Below, piece after piece: positions 1-6,209 of a stretch of DNA of 14,466 nucleotides. How positions within the stretch are numbered: the first letter of the stretch is position 1; each line of letters starts with the position of its first letter. Where the stretch lies: NCBI GenBank assembly GCA_027310235.1, contig DAIDBF010000082.1:1-14466 (forward strand), in the 5' to 3' direction. The translations under genes were made by a program, and so were the position numbers. The notes below the pieces were generated by a model. The model was not told where the DNA came from, searched no databases, and worked only from the letters and a program-made list of their open reading frames with translations. Source of the stretch: a bacterium. Lineage in GTDB: Bacteria; Patescibacteriota; Minisyncoccia; UBA6257; GWB1-50-10.

Positions 1-165
1 CAGAAAGGCAAGTAATAGCGGGCAATTCCGGGAACAGAGGGTAGTCATTCTGCTGTAGGGCGAATGACTACCTGAATGACTAGGTAAATCAGTCGGGATT
101 TTGCTCAAAATGGGTTCGGACTTTATCATATAAACACCACAATGAATGTCTAATGGGGTGATTCC
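1..165. other. Upstream non-coding region with hairpin
   Basis: No complete gene is visible here. Frame 1 reads Q-K-G-K then TAA at 13-15, which could be the tail of an upstream gene, but four codons prove nothing. A perfect 11-bp hairpin follows: GGTAGTCATTC (40-50), an 11-nt loop, GAATGACTACC (62-72). GAATGACTA recurs as a direct repeat at 74-82, so 42-50 can pair with either copy. No T-run follows, so a classical terminator is not indicated. Confidence 0.4.
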
Positions 166-208
166 AATCTATCGAGGCCGGGCCTCGATAGATTGCATTT
201 GATATAAT
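166..208 (+). promoter_or_regulatory. kefB-like promoter with 29-bp palindromic operator candidate
   Basis: A perfect palindrome with 14-bp arms, AATCTATCGAGGCC (166-179) and GGCCTCGATAGATT (181-194), is centred on one G at 180. A consensus -10 box TATAAT lies at 203-208. The -35 position expected at 17-bp spacing (about 180-185) falls inside the palindrome, which is a classic operator position. The likely transcription start near 215 leaves a leader of about 17 nt without a Shine-Dalgarno site. The palindrome could instead be a terminator hairpin of an upstream gene, but no T-tract follows it. Confidence 0.6.
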
Positions 209-231
209 AAAAGCAACAATTACGTATATTC

Positions 232-1914
232 ATGACAGGCGGATTACTTGAACTCGCGATCGTAATACTGGTTGCCGCCGTGCTCGGAGCCGCGGCGAAG
301 TTGTTTCGTCAGCCCGTTATCCTGGCGTATCTTGCGACGGGAATAGTGATCGGCTATTTCGGTCTTTTAAATGTCCAAGATAAAGAGGTGTTCTCGATTT
401 TTTCCGATCTGGGTATTATGTTCCTGCTTTTTCTTGTCGGGCTTGAAATCAACTACGCCTCGCTTCGCCTCGTCGGCAAAGCGTCGGTGATCCTGGGGCT
501 CGGACAGATTGTGTCTACTGCCGCGATCGGCTATCTCATCACGGTCGCACTCGGCTTTCCGCCGCTTCAGGCGCTTTATATCGCGGTCGCGCTCACATTC
601 TCGAGTACGATCATTATTGTAAAACTCCTTTCCGATAAGCGGGAACTGCACAGCTTACACGGAAAGATGAGCGTTGGTCTTCTTCTGGTGCAGGATCTGG
701 TTGCAATTCTCATTCTTATATTCCTTGCCGGCGTTGGCACGGGCGAAGGAAACGTGTGGTGGAATCTTATCTTCACTGTGCTCAAAGGTGTGGTGCTTTT
801 TGCGCTTATGATGTTCCTTGGGCGGAAAGTGTTCCCGCCGCTCTTTGACAAAATCGCGCGATCGCAGGAACTTCTTTTTCTTGCGAGCGTGGCGTGGCTC
901 TTTCTTCTTGCGGCGGCGCTCTCGAAGATAGGATTTTCGATCGAGATCGCCGGACTTCTTGCGGGGCTCGCGCTTGCAAACTCCTCCGAGCGTTTTGAGA
1001 TCGCCTACAAACTCCGTCCGCTCCGTGACTTTTTTATTCTCGTCTTTTTCGTGATTCTCGGCGCATCGATCGCATTCTCGAACTTCAACGGACTTACGTT
1101 CCCCATCGTGCTTCTGTCGCTTTTCGTGCTTATCGGAAATCCGCTCATCGTACTCATACTCATGGGGATCATGGGATATCGGAAACGGACGAGTTTTCTT
1201 GCGGGCGTGACTGTCGCGCAGATATCGGAGTTCAGCTTGGTACTTGCGGCGGTAGGACTCAGAATCGGTCATATTACGGATGGAGTTGTCGCTTTGATCA
1301 CGGCAGTGGGAATCATCACGATCGCGACCTCTTCGTATCTTATTATGCATGGGGAGACAATCTACCAGTTTCTCTCAAAGCCGCTTTCGTTCTTTGAACG
1401 GAAGAAGACAAAGGAAATGGAGCTCTCGGACGGGGGAATGGGGAAACCGATCGTGCTTATCGGGTGCGGACGGACGGGGGAGAGCTTAGCATTAGGATTG
1501 CCAAGGGATGAAGTGCTTATCGTCGATTTCGATCCCGACGTGGTGAAGAAGCTCAAGATAAAGGGATTTTCCGTGCTTTACGGAGACAGCGCGGACGACG
1601 AATTGATTCACCGAGCGCACATGAAGGAAGCAAGGCTTATTATTTCAACGAATCCCGATCTCGATGACAATCTCGCGCTCCTCGTACGTCTCTCTTTATT
1701 GGAAGACGGGAAGCCGAAAGTCATCGTCCGCGCCGATACCGAGGTGGATGCAAAAACGCTTTACGAACATGGCGCCGACTATGTGCTTCTTCCTCACTTC
1801 ACTTCGGGTCAGTATCTCGGAAAAACCATCGTGCTTGATCCCGAGATGGGAGTTTTAGAAACGCTTCGGGAGAATGACCAGGCGCTTCTTAAGGCCATTG
1901 ACGGGAAGAGGTGA
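232..1914 (+). CDS. KefB/CPA2-type cation:proton antiporter with C-terminal RCK (TrkA-N) domain
   Basis: 560 aa. Predicted inner-membrane monovalent cation/proton antiporter for pH or K+/Na+ homeostasis. Residues 1-380 form a polytopic membrane domain of about 12-13 hydrophobic segments with the family signatures TFSSTIIIVKLL (about 122-133), the VQD motif (Q154-D155, the CPA2 ion-binding aspartate region) and AQISEFSLVL (329-338). A charged linker (388-404) leads to a Rossmann RCK/TrkA-N domain: KPIVLIGCGRTG with glycine motif GCGRTG (411-416), acidic VDFDP after the second strand (431-435) and the GD motif (451-452), suggesting NAD(H) or nucleotide gating. Length suits KefB/KefC-like proteins without a TrkA-C module. 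The start is the first ATG after the -10 box; there is no Shine-Dalgarno site. Ion specificity cannot be read from sequence. Confidence 0.92.
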   Translation: MTGGLLELAIVILVAAVLGAAAKLFRQPVILAYLATGIVIGYFGLLNVQDKEVFSIFSDLGIMFLLFLVGLEINYASLRLVGKASVILGLGQIVSTAAIGYLITVALGFPPLQALYIAVALTFSSTIIIVKLLSDKRELHSLHGKMSVGLLLVQDLVAILILIFLAGVGTGEGNVWWNLIFTVLKGVVLFALMMFLGRKVFPPLFDKIARSQELLFLASVAWLFLLAAALSKIGFSIEIAGLLAGLALANSSERFEIAYKLRPLRDFFILVFFVILGASIAFSNFNGLTFPIVLLSLFVLIGNPLIVLILMGIMGYRKRTSFLAGVTVAQISEFSLVLAAVGLRIGHITDGVVALITAVGIITIATSSYLIMHGETIYQFLSKPLSFFERKKTKEMELSDGGMGKPIVLIGCGRTGESLALGLPRDEVLIVDFDPDVVKKLKIKGFSVLYGDSADDELIHRAHMKEARLIISTNPDLDDNLALLVRLSLLEDGKPKVIVRADTEVDAKTLYEHGADYVLLPHFTSGQYLGKTIVLDPEMGVLETLRENDQALLKAIDGKR

Positions 1915-2072
1915 TCTTCCTGTGTCGCGTTCTCCCTCGCTCGGGCGCTTGCTTACCAAGCAGACCGTTTCAGGAAGATTCAATCTTGCTTGGGAAGCAT
2001 CCCGAGGAGTTCACGACGAGGGGCTACCTTATTATTCAAGTCATACCCTCGTTCGGAAAAATGCGACACAGG
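1914..2072 (+). repeat. Competing inverted repeats after the antiporter gene
   Basis: Three dyads overlap in this gene-free stretch. ATCTTCCTG (1914-1922) pairs perfectly with CAGGAAGAT (1971-1979). CCTGTGTCGC (1919-1928) pairs perfectly with GCGACACAGG (2063-2072). A nested imperfect dyad joins 1940-1962 with 1987-2006 (shared blocks CTCGGG, GCTT, CCAAGCA). The first two share 1919-1922 and cannot form together. No U-tract follows, so it is not a standard terminator. The small reading frames here show no coding character. Confidence 0.6.
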
Positions 2073-2111
2073 ATATTTAGAGGGGTAGTTTGGGGGCATG
2101 TGGATAGAAGA

Positions 2112-2140
2112 TTTCTTCGCGGGACTGTTTTTGGTATAAT
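2112..2140 (+). promoter_or_regulatory. Promoter for the MscS-like gene
   Basis: Consensus -10 TATAAT at 2135-2140, with only a weak -35 candidate (TTTCTT, 2112-2117, 17-bp spacing). The start of transcription would be near 2147, giving a leader of about 170 nt that contains the inverted repeat at 2221-2279. Confidence 0.5.
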
Positions 2141-2220
2141 AGAAGCAAGGTATAAATCCGGTAGTGAGGTCAGATGAATCGTTCGCGTATAAGGTAAACA
2201 AGGTCTCTCCCGCTGGGAAA

Positions 2221-2279
2221 CCCGGTAGTAGAAACTCGATGCCTTACGGCGCGCAGCGAATCGAGTTTTCACTACCGGG
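2221..2279. repeat. Palindromic repeat family A, copy 1 (short form, 59 bp)
   Basis: Left arm CCCGGTAGTAGAAACTCGAT (2221-2240) and right arm ATCGAGTTTTCACTACCGGG (2260-2279) are inverted repeats with two differences, around a 19-bp centre. The same arms occur in the longer copies at 4694-4824 and 8738-8865. All three share the arm asymmetry (plus-strand left arm GTAGTA, right arm TCACTAC), so all lie in the same orientation. This copy sits in the leader of the plus-strand MscS-like gene, opposite in sense to the genes next to the other copies. The flanks share AAA on both sides, too short to call a target duplication. A partial arm, CCGGTAGTGA (2158-2167), lies upstream. Confidence 0.85.
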
Positions 2280-2317
2280 AAAGGTCGGGTAATAATAAGA
2301 AAGGACGCAATTCATTC

Positions 2318-2995
2318 ATGTTTATTCAAGATTGGGCGTCGTTGGTCGTTAATTCGCTCCAGAACCTCTGGGTTGGCTTTCTGAGTACGATTGCGGGTAT
2401 CGTGGGCGCGCTTATCGTGCTCGTGATCGGTCTTATCGTCGCTTCGGGCATTGCTTCGCTCGTCGAAAAGATCGTGAATCTCGTGAAACTCGACAAGCTT
2501 CTCGTGAGTATGGGGCTTCAGGAATATTTCGATCGCGCAGGGCTCCGGTTGAACAGCGGAAGATTCTTCCACAAGATCGTCTACTGGTTCCTCGTGATCG
2601 TATTTCTGCTTGCCGCGACCGATATCCTCGGCTTCTACTCCCTCTCCGGTTTCTTGAGGGACGTGTTGCTGTACATTCCGAATGTGATCGTGGCGGTCTT
2701 AATCATGCTTGCGGCACTTATCATCGGACACTTCCTGAAGAATACCGTTACCGCTTCCGTGAAAGGTGCGCGCTTGCATGGCGCAGGATTCCTCGGTTCG
2801 CTCACCTGGTGGGCGGTCGTCGTTTTCGGATTCCTCGCCGCGCTTTCGCAGCTCGGTATCGCGGTCGTGATTGTGAACGCCTTAGTGACCGGTTTTATCG
2901 CCATGCTTGCGCTTGCCTTCGGGCTCGCGTTCGGTTTGGGAGGAAAAGATCAGGCGGCACAGACACTCTCGAAGTTCCGCGAACATACGCACTAA
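2318..2995 (+). CDS. MscS-related small membrane protein (conserved TM-helix repeat type)
   Basis: 225 aa. Probable inner-membrane channel-like protein. Five hydrophobic segments are visible at about 20-44, 86-105, 116-140, 160-178 and 182-207. The last, with the glycine/alanine-rich end FGLAFGLGGKDQAAQTL (201-217), resembles the pore-lining helix of MscS-family proteins and of the 'conserved TM helix' repeat family. The protein stops right after it, with no cytoplasmic beta or alpha/beta vestibule, so it is much shorter than classical MscS (about 286 aa). AAGGA at 2301-2305, 12 nt before the ATG, is the only Shine-Dalgarno-like site in the window, and the spacing is long. Together with the antiporter upstream it suggests an ion or osmotic homeostasis locus, though separate promoters are likely. 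Mechanosensitive gating is inferred from the family, not shown. Confidence 0.75.
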   Translation: MFIQDWASLVVNSLQNLWVGFLSTIAGIVGALIVLVIGLIVASGIASLVEKIVNLVKLDKLLVSMGLQEYFDRAGLRLNSGRFFHKIVYWFLVIVFLLAATDILGFYSLSGFLRDVLLYIPNVIVAVLIMLAALIIGHFLKNTVTASVKGARLHGAGFLGSLTWWAVVVFGFLAALSQLGIAVVIVNALVTGFIAMLALAFGLAFGLGGKDQAAQTLSKFREHTH

Positions 2996-3020
2996 AGATT
3001 TGTTTCTTTGGTAATACACG

Positions 3021-3054
3021 AAAAAGCTCCCCGCCGGAACGCGGGGAGTTTTAG
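3021..3054 (+). terminator. Rho-independent terminator of the MscS-like gene
   Basis: Perfect 8-bp stem CTCCCCGC (3027-3034) and GCGGGGAG (3041-3048) with loop CGGAAC, followed by TTTT and preceded by AAAAA, so it could act on both strands. It lies 25 nt after the stop codon. Confidence 0.9.
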
Positions 3055-3089
3055 TTTATGTATTCCTTGCTATTTCAGTTTCTTGATGA

Positions 3090-3287
3090 GGAGATTTTTA
3101 TTTCTCAAATGCGCAAAAAGCTCCGCGAGAGACGCATGATATTCACTCGTCCTTGGAAATGAACGGAATTGAAGGAACTCGCCCCACGTGCAGGGGCTCA
3201 AACACCTTCAATTCCTATTTCCTTCATCCTCGTTCATTCTCGCGTTTCTCTCGTTCCGCTATGCGCATTTGAGAAATAAAAATCTCC
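3090..3287. repeat. Large imperfect palindrome B (198 bp, 25-bp perfect terminal arms)
   Basis: Positions 3090-3114 are the exact reverse complement of 3263-3287 (25 of 25), beginning GGAGATTTTTATTTC. Inside, the arms continue imperfectly. GGAATTGAAGG (3165-3175) pairs with CCTTCAATTCC (3205-3215), and the apex is GCCCC (3181-3185) and GGGGC (3193-3197) around ACGTGCA. Almost the whole element therefore folds into one long interrupted hairpin. No credible gene or transposase lies inside and no clear target duplication was seen. It may be a MITE-like palindromic element or a rod-shaped structured RNA. Confidence 0.8.
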
Positions 3288-3416
3288 CCAGATAATGGTC
3301 TATTGAAAAAAGACCACAGCGATCAAAGGAACAGGGTTTCTATCTTTCTCAGGCGAACGTTGCCGGAGGGTGCATAGAAATACCTTCTTACACGAAGATT
3401 GTATCACTTCAGAGAG
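3288..3416. other. Non-coding gap between palindromes B and C
   Basis: The only feature seen is a weak hairpin, TGGTCT...AGACCA (about 3296-3317), with an A-rich loop. Reading frames crossing this stretch run into the palindromes and have no recognisable protein character. Confidence 0.4.
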
Positions 3417-3702
3417 GCCGTTCTCCCACCTCATACGCATAACGAAGCGAGAATATACCTTCCCGAGCGAGGACGACGCACACGAGCAATCACGCACTGA
3501 TCGGCGAAGCCAATTGGGGAAGGGGGCCGGGGAAACGGGAGTTTCCCCGTGGCGGAAGCTGTTGAAACCGAAGGGTTTCAAGGAGCGTAAGCGACGTCCG
3601 AGTCCCTTCAGGTCGAGTTTGCGTGATTGCCGCGCGTGCAAGGACGAGTAAAGGAGAAGGTGTTCGAGCGAAGTTTTCTGCGTGCGAGGTGGGAGAACGA
3701 CC
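3417..3702. repeat. Large structured palindrome C (about 286 bp), candidate structured RNA
   Basis: CGTTCTCCCACCTC (3419-3432) is the exact reverse complement of 3686-3699. GCAATCACGCA (3486-3496) is the exact reverse complement of 3620-3630, and the sequence between these blocks also pairs imperfectly. The centre has two clean hairpins: GGGGAAAC, loop GGGA, GTTTCCCC (3529-3548), and TTGAAACC, loop GAAG, GGTTTCAA (3562-3581). No tmRNA, RNase P, SRP or group II intron signature was recognised. It ends about 50 bp before rplU and may be a mobile palindrome, an unrecognised non-coding RNA, or a leader element. Confidence 0.7.
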
Positions 3703-3711
3703 GAACATCCC

Positions 3712-3740
3712 TTGCATTTTTTAGTCCTCCCAGGTATTCT
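3712..3740 (+). promoter_or_regulatory. Possible rplU promoter
   Basis: TTGCAT (3712-3717), a 17-bp spacer, then TATTCT (3735-3740). Transcription would begin near 3747, only about 4 nt before the ATG at 3751, giving a nearly leaderless message. Both boxes are imperfect. Confidence 0.4.
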
Positions 3741-3750
3741 GGACTCTGTT

Positions 3751-4068
3751 ATGGCAATGGAACAAATAGCGGTAATTCATACGGGAGGCAAGCAATATAT
3801 TGTGCATACAGGCACGAAGCTTACCGTTGAAAAACTCGACGGCGACACGGGAAATGAAGTTGTATTCGATAAGGTACTCCTCCTGGGGGATGACGCGAAG
3901 GTGGAAATAGGAACCCCGTATCTTTCGGGCGCCCGCGTTACGGGAAAAATCGAGGCGCAAGGGAGAGACGAGAAGAAAATCATCTTCAGATACCACTCAA
4001 AGACGAGATACAGGAAGCTCAAGGGACATCGCCAGCCGCACACGAAAGTAGTTATCACGAACGTATAA
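3751..4068 (+). CDS. rplU: 50S ribosomal protein bL21
   Basis: 105 aa from ATG 3751, close to the usual ~103 aa. The N-terminus carries the bL21 signature AVIHTGGKQYIVHTGTKLTVEKL, and the C-terminal half has the basic 23S-binding stretch YHSKTRYRKLKGHRQPHTKVVI. An in-frame upstream ATG at 3682 lies inside palindrome C and would add residues unlike bL21, so 3751 (or 3757) is preferred. No Shine-Dalgarno site is seen. Oddly, bL27 (rpmA), the usual partner of rplU, does not follow: a terminator and the convergent recR come instead. Confidence 0.95.
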   Translation: MAMEQIAVIHTGGKQYIVHTGTKLTVEKLDGDTGNEVVFDKVLLLGDDAKVEIGTPYLSGARVTGKIEAQGRDEKKIIFRYHSKTRYRKLKGHRQPHTKVVITNV

Positions 4069-4072
4069 TCAA

Positions 4073-4095
4073 AAATCCGCCGTTGAGGCGGATTT
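4073..4095. terminator. Bidirectional terminator between rplU and recR
   Basis: Perfect 9-bp stem AAATCCGCC (4073-4081) and GGCGGATTT (4087-4095) with loop GTTGA. A-rich and T-rich flanks suit termination on both strands. It starts 5 nt after the rplU stop and ends 2 nt before the recR stop codon, serving the convergent pair. Confidence 0.85.
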
Positions 4096-4096
4096 G

Positions 4097-4693
4097 TTAA
4101 TCTCGATGCTCGAATGAGCTTGTAAGTGTCGCGTCGTCCGCGAACTCTATCTCGCCACCCGTGGGAATCCCGCGGGAAAGTCGCGTTATTTTTTGTACGA
4201 TTCCAGTAAATTCTTTCGTGATGAGATCGGCCGTGAAATCCCCGATGGAGGTGGGATTCAAAGCGATTATGAGTTCGCGAAGATGCTCATTTTTTTTGGT
4301 AATCACCTGTTTCAGGTGCTCTAGCCGGAGTTTCTGCGCCGTTTCCAACACCCCTTTTTCCGCGAGTTTTCCGAGGATAAAGTACTTTCCGCGGAACACG
4401 CCCGCCGCTTCGAAAGTGAGGAGATCGGTCTCTTTTTCAAGGATTGCGATAACGTCAGGCGTGCGGTTCGGATCGCTACAGATTGCGCAACGCGATTCAT
4501 CTTTATGTTTCAAAAAGAAACACTCGTTGCATCGATCGAGCCCTTGAAGGGCGCCGAGAGAAGATTCGAGTTCATGGAGCGCCGCCTTATCGAGCGAGGT
4601 CAGAAAAAACGCGAGTCGCGTCGCCTGCCTTGGTCCCATTGAAGGGAGGCGGGAGAACGCATCGATAAAGTTTTTTATTTCTTTCGGTACCAT
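4097..4693 (-). CDS. recR: Recombination mediator protein RecR
   Basis: 198 aa, the usual RecR length. RecR with RecO loads RecA onto SSB-coated DNA in gap repair. The N-terminal helix-hairpin-helix is visible (SRLPSMGPRQATRLAF, about 14-29), followed by a four-cysteine zinc finger (C55, C58, C69, C72), a Toprim core (VIAILEKETDLLTFE, 81-95, and FRGKYFILG) and the C-terminal signature TRLSRGIPTGGEIEFADDAT. The conserved SPLDGIGP-type loop after the Toprim strand is replaced by EKGVLETAQKL. The ATG gives the standard RecR N-terminus and is preceded with no gap by the end (...CTACTGGG) of palindromic element A copy 2; no Shine-Dalgarno site exists. It is probably transcribed with dnaB upstream. 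Confidence 0.95.
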   Translation of the reverse strand: MVPKEIKNFIDAFSRLPSMGPRQATRLAFFLTSLDKAALHELESSLGALQGLDRCNECFFLKHKDESRCAICSDPNRTPDVIAILEKETDLLTFEAAGVFRGKYFILGKLAEKGVLETAQKLRLEHLKQVITKKNEHLRELIIALNPTSIGDFTADLITKEFTGIVQKITRLSRGIPTGGEIEFADDATLTSSFEHRD

Positions 4694-4824
4694 CCCAGTA
4701 GTAGAAACTCGATAATAGCTTCGTAATGACTAGTTTATTTCAGGATACTCCCTTCTCTTCATAATTTCCAAACAGTGATTAAAAGACTACGTACTTCGCG
4801 CGCAATCGAGTTTTCACTACTGGG
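4694..4824 (-). repeat. Palindromic repeat family A, copy 2; leader element of recR
   Basis: 131 bp. Arms are CCCAGTAGTAGAAACTCGAT (4694-4713) and ATCGAGTTTTCACTACTGGG (4805-4824). It fills the dnaB-recR gap: it begins 7 nt after the dnaB stop codon and ends exactly against the recR ATG. Read on minus, the RNA arms pair over 20 positions with one G-U and one A-C mismatch. The sequence inside the 5' arm, TTGCGCGCGAAG, matches copy 3 closely, while the rest of the loop is only loosely similar. A 10-codon ORF lies in the loop (4730-4762). Confidence 0.85.
4730..4762 (-). CDS. Possible leader peptide ORF in the recR leader (10 aa)
   Basis: ATG to TAG encodes MKRREYPEIN within the loop of element A copy 2. 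It is listed because the other two ATG-abutting elements carry a small ORF beginning ATGAA at a comparable place. Its stop lies 36 nt before the recR ATG, so direct coupling is not evident. It could be chance, or the purine-rich tract may have another role. Confidence 0.2.
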   Translation of the reverse strand: MKRREYPEIN

Positions 4825-4831
4825 CACGGGA

Positions 4832-6199
4832 TTAGAACTCTTCGGAATGCTGCGTATCGATGTTTTTGAACCCTACGCGCTCCTGATCATACATGAGTTT
4901 CACCGTGCCTACGGGGCCGTTTCGGTGTTTTGCGATGATGATTTCCGCGGTCCGTTGTTCTTCATCGGTTGCATCGAGTCGTTCTCTGTCCTTGCGATAA
5001 ATGAAAAGCACGACATCCGCGTCCTGTTCCAGAGAACCGCTCTCGCGAAGATCGGAAAGCCGTGGAATTTTCACCTCGCGTTTATCGACGTCTCGGGAGA
5101 GCTGGGAGACGGCGATTACGGGAACCTTCAATTCACGTGCAAGCGCTTTGAGACCCCGGGAAATTTCCGTGACCTGCTGCACCATGTTGTCGCTTGAGGT
5201 TCTTGGCTGTATGAGTTGGAGGTAGTCCACAATGATAAGATCGATGCCCTGTTCGAGTTGAAGGCGCCGTGCCATGGAGCGCATCTGAAGCAGAGTGGGA
5301 GAAGCATTGTCGTCGATGTATATTCTCGATTTCGAGAGCTCGTCGAGTCCCTGCTGGACGAGTGCAAACTCCATCTCATCGTTCAAACGTCCCGTGCGGA
5401 GCCGCCAGAGAGGAATCTGAGCTTGTCCTGAAATCAGACGGTCGATGATCTGTTCACGCGACATCTCGATTGAAAAAAGCGCCACGGCCTTGCCTCCCGT
5501 AACCGCCGCTTGGCGGGCGATGTCGAGTACGAATGCGGTCTTCCCGAGCGAGGGCCGCGCTCCTACGATAATAAGATCGGAAGGCTGAAGTCCCGAGAGC
5601 ATTCTGTCCAGATCGTGAAAATAGGTTGGGATGCCTCGGAGCGATCCTTTCTCTCCGCGATGAAGTTTTTCGAGACGCTCGTACGCCGCGGGAAGTTCGT
5701 CTTTGATCGAAGTGAACCGTTGAGGGCGGGAACGCTGGGAAATGCTGAAGATTCTCTGTTCGATCCCGTCGAGGAGATCCTCGAAATTTTTTTCATCGAA
5801 TGCGTTCTCGTTGATCTCGGACGACGCCTGAATAAGATCACGCCGTACGCGCTTCTCGCGGACGATATTCGCATAATGTGCGACATGCGCGGAGGTGGGT
5901 ACGCTCCCCACGAGTTCGGTGAGAAAGTCGATGCCTCCTATATCGTCAAGCTGCTTCTTTTCTTTGAGTTCGTGGGATACGGTCAAGAGGTCGATCGGTT
6001 CGCCGCGGCTCCAAAGCTCCAGGATCGTCTGATACACTTTTTTGTTTTTCGATTCGTAGAAGTCGCTGGGCGCGAGCATATCGGCCACCTGGATTACGGC
6101 GTTCTTGTCGAGCATAAGCGCGCCCAGTACGGAAAGCTCCGCCTCGGTGTCCTGCGGAGGAAGTTTAAAGGAGTCGGATGTTGATAATTTTTTGGGCAC
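4832..6199 (-). CDS. dnaB: Replicative DNA helicase DnaB
   Basis: 455 aa, normal DnaB length. Hexameric 5'-3' helicase that unwinds the replication fork. The N-terminal helical domain (about 12-115, PPQDTEAELSVLGALML) is followed by a linker and the RecA-like ATPase. This has Walker A GARPSLGKT (213-221), catalytic E245 in FSIEMS, Walker B LIIVDYLQL (321-329), the SQLSRDVD segment (365-372), RLSDLRESGSLEQDADV (380-396) and the arginine-finger region AKHRNGPVG (423-431). The start is GTG at 6199; no in-frame ATG fits the expected N-terminus, and no Shine-Dalgarno site precedes it. It lies downstream of cysS across an AT-rich palindrome and upstream of recR, all on minus. Confidence 0.97.
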   Translation of the reverse strand: MPKKLSTSDSFKLPPQDTEAELSVLGALMLDKNAVIQVADMLAPSDFYESKNKKVYQTILELWSRGEPIDLLTVSHELKEKKQLDDIGGIDFLTELVGSVPTSAHVAHYANIVREKRVRRDLIQASSEINENAFDEKNFEDLLDGIEQRIFSISQRSRPQRFTSIKDELPAAYERLEKLHRGEKGSLRGIPTYFHDLDRMLSGLQPSDLIIVGARPSLGKTAFVLDIARQAAVTGGKAVALFSIEMSREQIIDRLISGQAQIPLWRLRTGRLNDEMEFALVQQGLDELSKSRIYIDDNASPTLLQMRSMARRLQLEQGIDLIIVDYLQLIQPRTSSDNMVQQVTEISRGLKALARELKVPVIAVSQLSRDVDKREVKIPRLSDLRESGSLEQDADVVLFIYRKDRERLDATDEEQRTAEIIIAKHRNGPVGTVKLMYDQERVGFKNIDTQHSEEF

Positions 6200-6209
6200 G
6201 TATCTCGAA

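Noticed and set aside
655..1350. 231-codon minus-strand reading frame within the antiporter gene
   Set aside because: It is highly charged (Lys/Arg/Glu/His-rich) with no domain character and lies opposite a clear membrane protein gene; a shadow frame.
1911..2177. 88-codon frame after the antiporter gene
   Set aside because: It runs through several inverted repeats and the promoter at 2135-2140, with no domain signal; more likely non-coding.
3300..3651. Overlapping frames on both strands (113 and 93 codons) in the gap before rplU
   Set aside because: They cover the arms of palindrome C on both strands and show no protein-like pattern; open frames follow from the palindromic, GC-rich sequence.
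3417..3702. tmRNA, RNase P RNA, SRP RNA or group II intron in palindrome C
   Set aside because: None of the conserved core sequences or a tRNA-like end could be found by eye; kept only as an unclassified structure.
3682..3750. Longer rplU start at 3682
   Set aside because: It lies in the right arm of palindrome C and adds residues absent from bL21; the ATG at 3751 gives the normal length.
5510..6184. 224-codon plus-strand frame opposite dnaB
   Set aside because: DnaB on the other strand has every helicase motif; this frame has no recognisable motif.
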